NCBI RefSeq assembly: GCF_000282995.1
Contig: NZ_ALEE01000135.1
Span: forward strand, 1-11,980
Reading direction: 5' to 3'
DNA: 11,980 nucleotides
From: Melaminivora alkalimesophila
GTDB lineage: Bacteria; Pseudomonadota; Gammaproteobacteria; Burkholderiales; Burkholderiaceae_C
Under the pieces are notes generated by a model. That model made no database searches and had not been told where the DNA came from. It saw nothing but the letters and a program-made list of their open reading frames with translations. The translations under genes and the position numbers were made by a program. This document shows positions 7,341-11,980 of the stretch, one piece after another. Every line of letters begins with the position of its first letter. The stretch's first letter is position 1.

Positions 7341-7552
7341 GTGTTTCGGGTGCCGGCGCGAGTGCGCCGGTGAAACGGGAAGCCGGTGGCGCCCCTTCGC
7401 GCGAAGGGGCCAGTCCGGCGCAGCCCCCGCTGCTGTAGGCCTGACGAAGCCGCCCCCAGCCACTGCACCACCCGCTGGTGCGGGAAGGCGCGGCCAAGGA
7501 AGAGGGCAAGCCAGAAGACCGGCCCGAAGCACACGTGGGTACAGGCTTCGGG
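7341..7552 (+). promoter_or_regulatory. Cobalamin (B12) riboswitch with putative anti-P1 expression platform
   Basis: The conserved core of the cobalamin riboswitch is readable in order: P2-like stem CCGGCGC-GAGT-GCGCCGG (7353-7370), GGGAAGCCGGTG (7377-7388), hairpin CCCCTTCGCGCGAAGGGG (7392-7409), CGCAGCCCCCGC then CTGTA (7419-7437), the B12 box GCCACTG (7459-7465), stem GCACCA-CCCGC-TGGTGC (7465-7481), GGGAAGGC (7482-7489) and CCAGAAGACC (7511-7520). P1 closes as GTGTTTCGGG (7341-7350) with CCCGAAGCAC (7523-7532), ten pairs with one G-U. A downstream GCTTCGGG (7545-7552) can capture the same 3' P1 strand, so it is a natural alternative helix. No T-tract follows, so control may be translational or Rho-dependent. 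Adenosyl- or methylcobalamin binding is expected to repress cobW-cobN. The remaining leader, 7553-7661, shows only a GAGGGG ribosome binding site (7651-7656). Confidence 0.93.
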
Positions 7553-7661
7553 GAAGGGGCCGGGCCACCCGGACGGCGCCTCGGGCCGCCCGCGTGCCTG
7601 CACGGCGTCCCCATCGGCATGTGCCTGACCCAGTCTTCGCACACCGCAACGAGGGGTTGCC

Positions 7662-8762
<1,101 letters not shown>

Positions 8763-8780
8763 GCCGGTGCGGCGGCACGC

Positions 8781-11700
8781 ATGCACCTGCTGAGCACCCG
8801 CCCGGGCGGCTTCGTCGAGGACGACACGGCCGTCATCTGCCTGGAGCAGACGCCGGCCGATGTGGTGGTCCTGAGCAGCGCCGACACCACGCTCGCGCTG
8901 CTGGCAGCCGCGCGCGCCGAGCTGGCGCGCTCGGACCCGGCCTTTCCCTCGCTGCGCCTGGCGAACCTGCTGCACCTGCGCGGCAATGCCTCCTTCGACC
9001 GCTACGCCGACGAGGTGCTGCAGCACGCGCGCGTGGTGGTCGTCGATCACCTCGGTTCGGAATCCACCTGGCCCTACGGCATCCAGCAGCTCGCCGCGCT
9101 GGCGCGCCGCCACCGGCAGGCGCTGACGCTGTTCTCCGGCGACCTGACGGAAGACCCCGAGCTGCTTGCGCGCGGCACGCTGCCCCCCGACATCGGCCGG
9201 CTGCTGTGGCGCTACCTGCGCGCCGGCGGCAGCGGCAACGCGCTGGCCTTCCTGCAGGCTGCCGCTTTCCACGGTCTGGGCCATGGCAGCGCGCCGCCGC
9301 CCCCGCGGCCGTTGCCGCAGGTGGCGCTGCACGCACCGGGCGAATGGATGGCCCCGGGGGACGACGCGCTGGCCGCGCTGCAGGCGGCCTGGCACCCGGA
9401 CGCCCCGGTGGTGCTGCTGGTGTTCTACCGCTCGCACCTGCTGGCGGCCAACACTGCCGTCTTTGACGATCTGGCGCTCGCCCTGCACGCGCGCGGCCTC
9501 AACCCCCTGCCGCTGGCGCTCGATTCGCTCAAGGACCCGCTGTGCCTGGCGACGCTGCGCGAGCTGTGCCAGACGCACGGGGTGCAGCTGGTGCTCAACA
9601 CCACCGCCTTCGCCGCACTCGGGCAGGGCGGCGCCGCGGCCGGCGACACCGAACTGGCGGGCGATGCGCCGGTGCTGCAGGTGATCGTCAGCGGCACCGA
9701 CCGCGAGGGCTGGCTGCGGGATCACCAGGGCTTGCGGCCCCGCGACATCGCCATGCAGGTGGTGCTGCCGGAGATGGACGGGCGCATCGTCACCCGCGCC
9801 ATCAGCTTCAAGAGCGGCACCGAACGCTGCCCGCACACGCAGGTGGACCTGGTGCGCTACCGCAGCGAGCCCGACCGAATCGACTTTGTGGCCGAGCTCG
9901 CCCGGCGCTGGTGCCGCCTGCGCCAGCTGGCTCCCGAGGACAAGCGTCTGGCGCTGGTGCTGGCCAACTACCCGGGCAGCGAAGGGCGCATCGGCAGCGG
10001 CGTCGGCCTGGACACGCCGGCCTCGGTGATCGAGCTGCTGCGGTTGCTGCAATCCGAGGGCCATGACCTGGGCAGCACCGAGCCCCTCCCCGCCGATGGC
10101 GATGCGCTGATGCGCCGCCTGACCGAGGGCATCGCCAACGACCCTGCGCTGTGGCCGCTGCGCCCGGCATGGCAGAGCTACGCGCTGGGCGACTACCTGA
10201 CCCGGCTGGCCTGCCTTCCTGCCGGCATGGCCGAGGCCATCACCACCCGCTGGGGCCCGCCGGAGGCCGACCCGGCGCTGCGCCAGGGCCGCTTCATGAT
10301 CGCCGGGCTGCGGCTGGGCAAGGTCTTCATCGGCATCCAGCCGGCACGCACGCTGGACGGCGACACCGACTGGGCGAGCTACCACGACGCCGACCTGGTT
10401 CCGCCGCACCACTACCTGGCCTTCTATTTCTGGCTGCGCGACGTCTTCGCCGTCGATGCCGTGGTGCATGTGGGCAAGCACGGCAACCTGGAGTGGCTGC
10501 CGGGCAAGAGCCTGGCGCTGTCCTCGGGTTGCTGGCCGGATGCCATCCTCGGGCCGCTGCCGCACCTGTATCCCTTCATCGTCAACGACCCCGGCGAGGG
10601 CGCGCAGGCCAAGCGCCGCAGCCAGGCGGTCATCCTCGACCACCTGATGCCGCCTCTCACGCGCGCCGAGAACCACGGCCCGCTGCAGGAGCTGGAGCGC
10701 CTGGTCGACGAGTTCTACGAAGCCCTGCTGGTGGATACGCGCCGCGCCGACCTGCTGCGCCGGCAGATCCTGTCGCTGGTGCGCCAGCAGCAGCTGGCGG
10801 GCGAGCTGGGGCTGGAGGACGCCCTGGCGCAGGGGCAGGACGACGCGGTGCTCGAACGCATCGACGCCTACCTGTGCGAGCTCAAGGAAACGCAGATCCG
10901 CGACGGCCTGCACGTCTTCGGCCGCTCGCCCACGGGCGCGCAGCGGCGCGACACGCTGCTGGCCCTGGCGCGCTACGCCAGCGCGGACGGCGCCGAGGGC
11001 CTGATCGCCGCACTCGCGGCCGATCTGGTGCACGCGGACTTCGACCCCTTCTCGCACGATGCGGCCAGGCCGTGGGAGGGGCCGCGGCCCGAGGCGTTGC
11101 AGGACATCGTCGATGCCCCCTGGCGCCACCACGGCGACACGCGCGAGCGACTGGAGCTGCTGGCTCTCGCCCTGCTCGACGGCCGGCCCTGCCCCGCGCA
11201 CTGGCCGCGCACGCGGGCCGCACTGGAGCGCGTGGCGCAGGTGCTGGAGCCGCGCCTGGACGCCTGTGGGCCAGAGGAGCTGCGGCAGTTCAGCCGCGCG
11301 CTGCGCGGGCGCTTCGTGCCGGCCGGGCCGAGCGGCTCGCCCTCGCGCGGGCGCCCGGACGTGTTGCCCACCGGGCGCAACTTCTATACCGTGGACACGC
11401 GCGCCATCCCCACGCGCACTGCCTGGGAGCTGGGCGAGCGCGCCGCCCGGCAGCTGATCGAGCGCCACCTGCAGGAACACGGCGAATACCCGCGCAGCAT
11501 CGGCCTGTCGGTCTGGGGCACGGCCACCATGCGCACCGGCGGCGACGACATCGCCCAGGCGCTGGCGCTGATCGGCGTGCGCCCTCGCTGGGCGCCGGGC
11601 AGCCAGCGCGTGGTGGATTTCGAGGTCGTCCCGCGCGTGGGGCTGCACCGCCCGCGCGTGGACGTCACGCTGCGCATCTCGGGGCTGTTTCGCGATGCCT

Positions 11701-11980
11701 TCCCCGCCACCGTGCAGCTGTTCGACGCGGCCGTGCAGGCGGTCGCCGAGCTGGACGGTGAGGACGACGAGGAAAACCCGATCCGGGCGCGCATCCTGCA
11801 CGACGCCGCGCAGCTGGCAGCGCGCGGACTGGCGCCGGAAGAAGCGCGCCGGCGCGCCGGCTGGCGCGTGTTCGGCAGCCGCCCGGGCCACTACGGCACG
11901 GGCCTGGAGCTGCTCATGCGCAGCGGCCAGTGGGACAGCGACGCCGACCTGGCCGGCGCCTGGCTCGCCGGCAGCCAGCA
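8781..11980 (+). CDS. cobN: Cobaltochelatase large subunit CobN, 3'-truncated by window edge
   Basis: The frame from ATG 8781 (MHLLSTRPGGFVEDDTAVIC) is open without a stop to the last base, giving 1066 codons; the family is usually about 1250-1400 residues, so a few hundred residues are missing. CobN is the tetrapyrrole-binding subunit that, with the AAA+ pair CobS/CobT (or ChlI/ChlD-like proteins), inserts cobalt into hydrogenobyrinic acid a,c-diamide at the cost of ATP. Family signatures: LVLANYPGSEGRIGSGVGLD, HVGKHGNLEWLPGK (from residue 563), ALSSGCWPDAILGPLPHLYP, FIVNDPGEGAQAKRR, DHLMPPLTRAE, LPTGRNFYTVD and WGTATMRTGGDD (912-923). These are shared with the magnesium chelatase subunit BchH/ChlH, but the CobW neighbour and riboswitch fix the cobalt role. 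The start lies 18 bases after the cobW stop with only a weak ribosome binding site, so it is probably co-transcribed and coupled. No frameshift was seen. Confidence 0.95.
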   Translation, partial: MHLLSTRPGGFVEDDTAVICLEQTPADVVVLSSADTTLALLAAARAELARSDPAFPSLRLANLLHLRGNASFDRYADEVLQHARVVVVDHLGSESTWPYGIQQLAALARRHRQALTLFSGDLTEDPELLARGTLPPDIGRLLWRYLRAGGSGNALAFLQAAAFHGLGHGSAPPPPRPLPQVALHAPGEWMAPGDDALAALQAAWHPDAPVVLLVFYRSHLLAANTAVFDDLALALHARGLNPLPLALDSLKDPLCLATLRELCQTHGVQLVLNTTAFAALGQGGAAAGDTELAGDAPVLQVIVSGTDREGWLRDHQGLRPRDIAMQVVLPEMDGRIVTRAISFKSGTERCPHTQVDLVRYRSEPDRIDFVAELARRWCRLRQLAPEDKRLALVLANYPGSEGRIGSGVGLDTPASVIELLRLLQSEGHDLGSTEPLPADGDALMRRLTEGIANDPALWPLRPAWQSYALGDYLTRLACLPAGMAEAITTRWGPPEADPALRQGRFMIAGLRLGKVFIGIQPARTLDGDTDWASYHDADLVPPHHYLAFYFWLRDVFAVDAVVHVGKHGNLEWLPGKSLALSSGCWPDAILGPLPHLYPFIVNDPGEGAQAKRRSQAVILDHLMPPLTRAENHGPLQELERLVDEFYEALLVDTRRADLLRRQILSLVRQQQLAGELGLEDALAQGQDDAVLERIDAYLCELKETQIRDGLHVFGRSPTGAQRRDTLLALARYASADGAEGLIAALAADLVHADFDPFSHDAARPWEGPRPEALQDIVDAPWRHHGDTRERLELLALALLDGRPCPAHWPRTRAALERVAQVLEPRLDACGPEELRQFSRALRGRFVPAGPSGSPSRGRPDVLPTGRNFYTVDTRAIPTRTAWELGERAARQLIERHLQEHGEYPRSIGLSVWGTATMRTGGDDIAQALALIGVRPRWAPGSQRVVDFEVVPRVGLHRPRVDVTLRISGLFRDAFPATVQLFDAAVQAVAELDGEDDEENPIRARILHDAAQLAARGLAPEEARRRAGWRVFGSRPGHYGTGLELLMRSGQWDSDADLAGAWLAGSQ

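Overview
The window is very GC-rich throughout, with uniform codon bias. It reads as core metabolism of a betaproteobacterium, most likely in the Comamonadaceae (Burkholderiales). That call rests on recalled family resemblance: the form of the CysI, CysH and CysN proteins, an FtsK beginning MTYSLNTLNA, and ftsK divergent from trxB. No search was run.

Layout. (1) 1-507: 3' end of mnmC (tRNA wobble-uridine modification). (2) 508-652: a conspicuously AT-rich regulatory gap with a long dyad, which fits an activator-controlled cys promoter. (3) 653-5482: sulfate assimilation operon cysI - DUF934 gene - cysH - cysD - cysN, all on the + strand and tightly packed (ATGA overlap of DUF934/cysH, TGATG overlap of cysD/cysN). 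These genes activate sulfate to APS (CysDN), reduce the activated sulfate to sulfite (CysH) and reduce sulfite to sulfide (CysI). (4) About 5482-5490: a breakpoint. CysN homology stops in mid-domain, and the sequence continues immediately as the N-terminal membrane domain of FtsK on the - strand, also cut off. The two truncated genes meet tail to tail. This is either an inversion that destroyed both genes or, more likely, an assembly or cloning chimera. (5) 6156-7290: divergent ftsK/trxB spacer and intact trxB (thioredoxin reductase). (6) 7299-7661: hairpin, promoter-like -10 and a clear cobalamin riboswitch with a legible P1/anti-P1 switch. (7) 7662-11980: cobW (metallochaperone GTPase) and cobN (large cobaltochelatase subunit). 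cobN runs off the right edge after 1066 codons and is the longest gene here.

How the genes fit together: two metabolic blocks, cysteine/sulfide supply and aerobic cobalt insertion into the corrin ring, are joined through the ftsK-trxB segment. Thioredoxin reduced by TrxB is the usual electron donor for PAPS reductase, but the breakpoint means physical linkage of the cys block to the trxB-cob block should not be trusted. CobW and CobN form a B12-repressible unit: the riboswitch should shut off cobalt handling and chelation when cobalamin is plentiful.

I found no mobile element, CRISPR array, tRNA or rRNA, and no clearly new system. The points most worth following up are the cysN/ftsK junction, the riboswitch switching helix, the cys operator dyad, the uncharacterised DUF934 gene and the divergent CysH.
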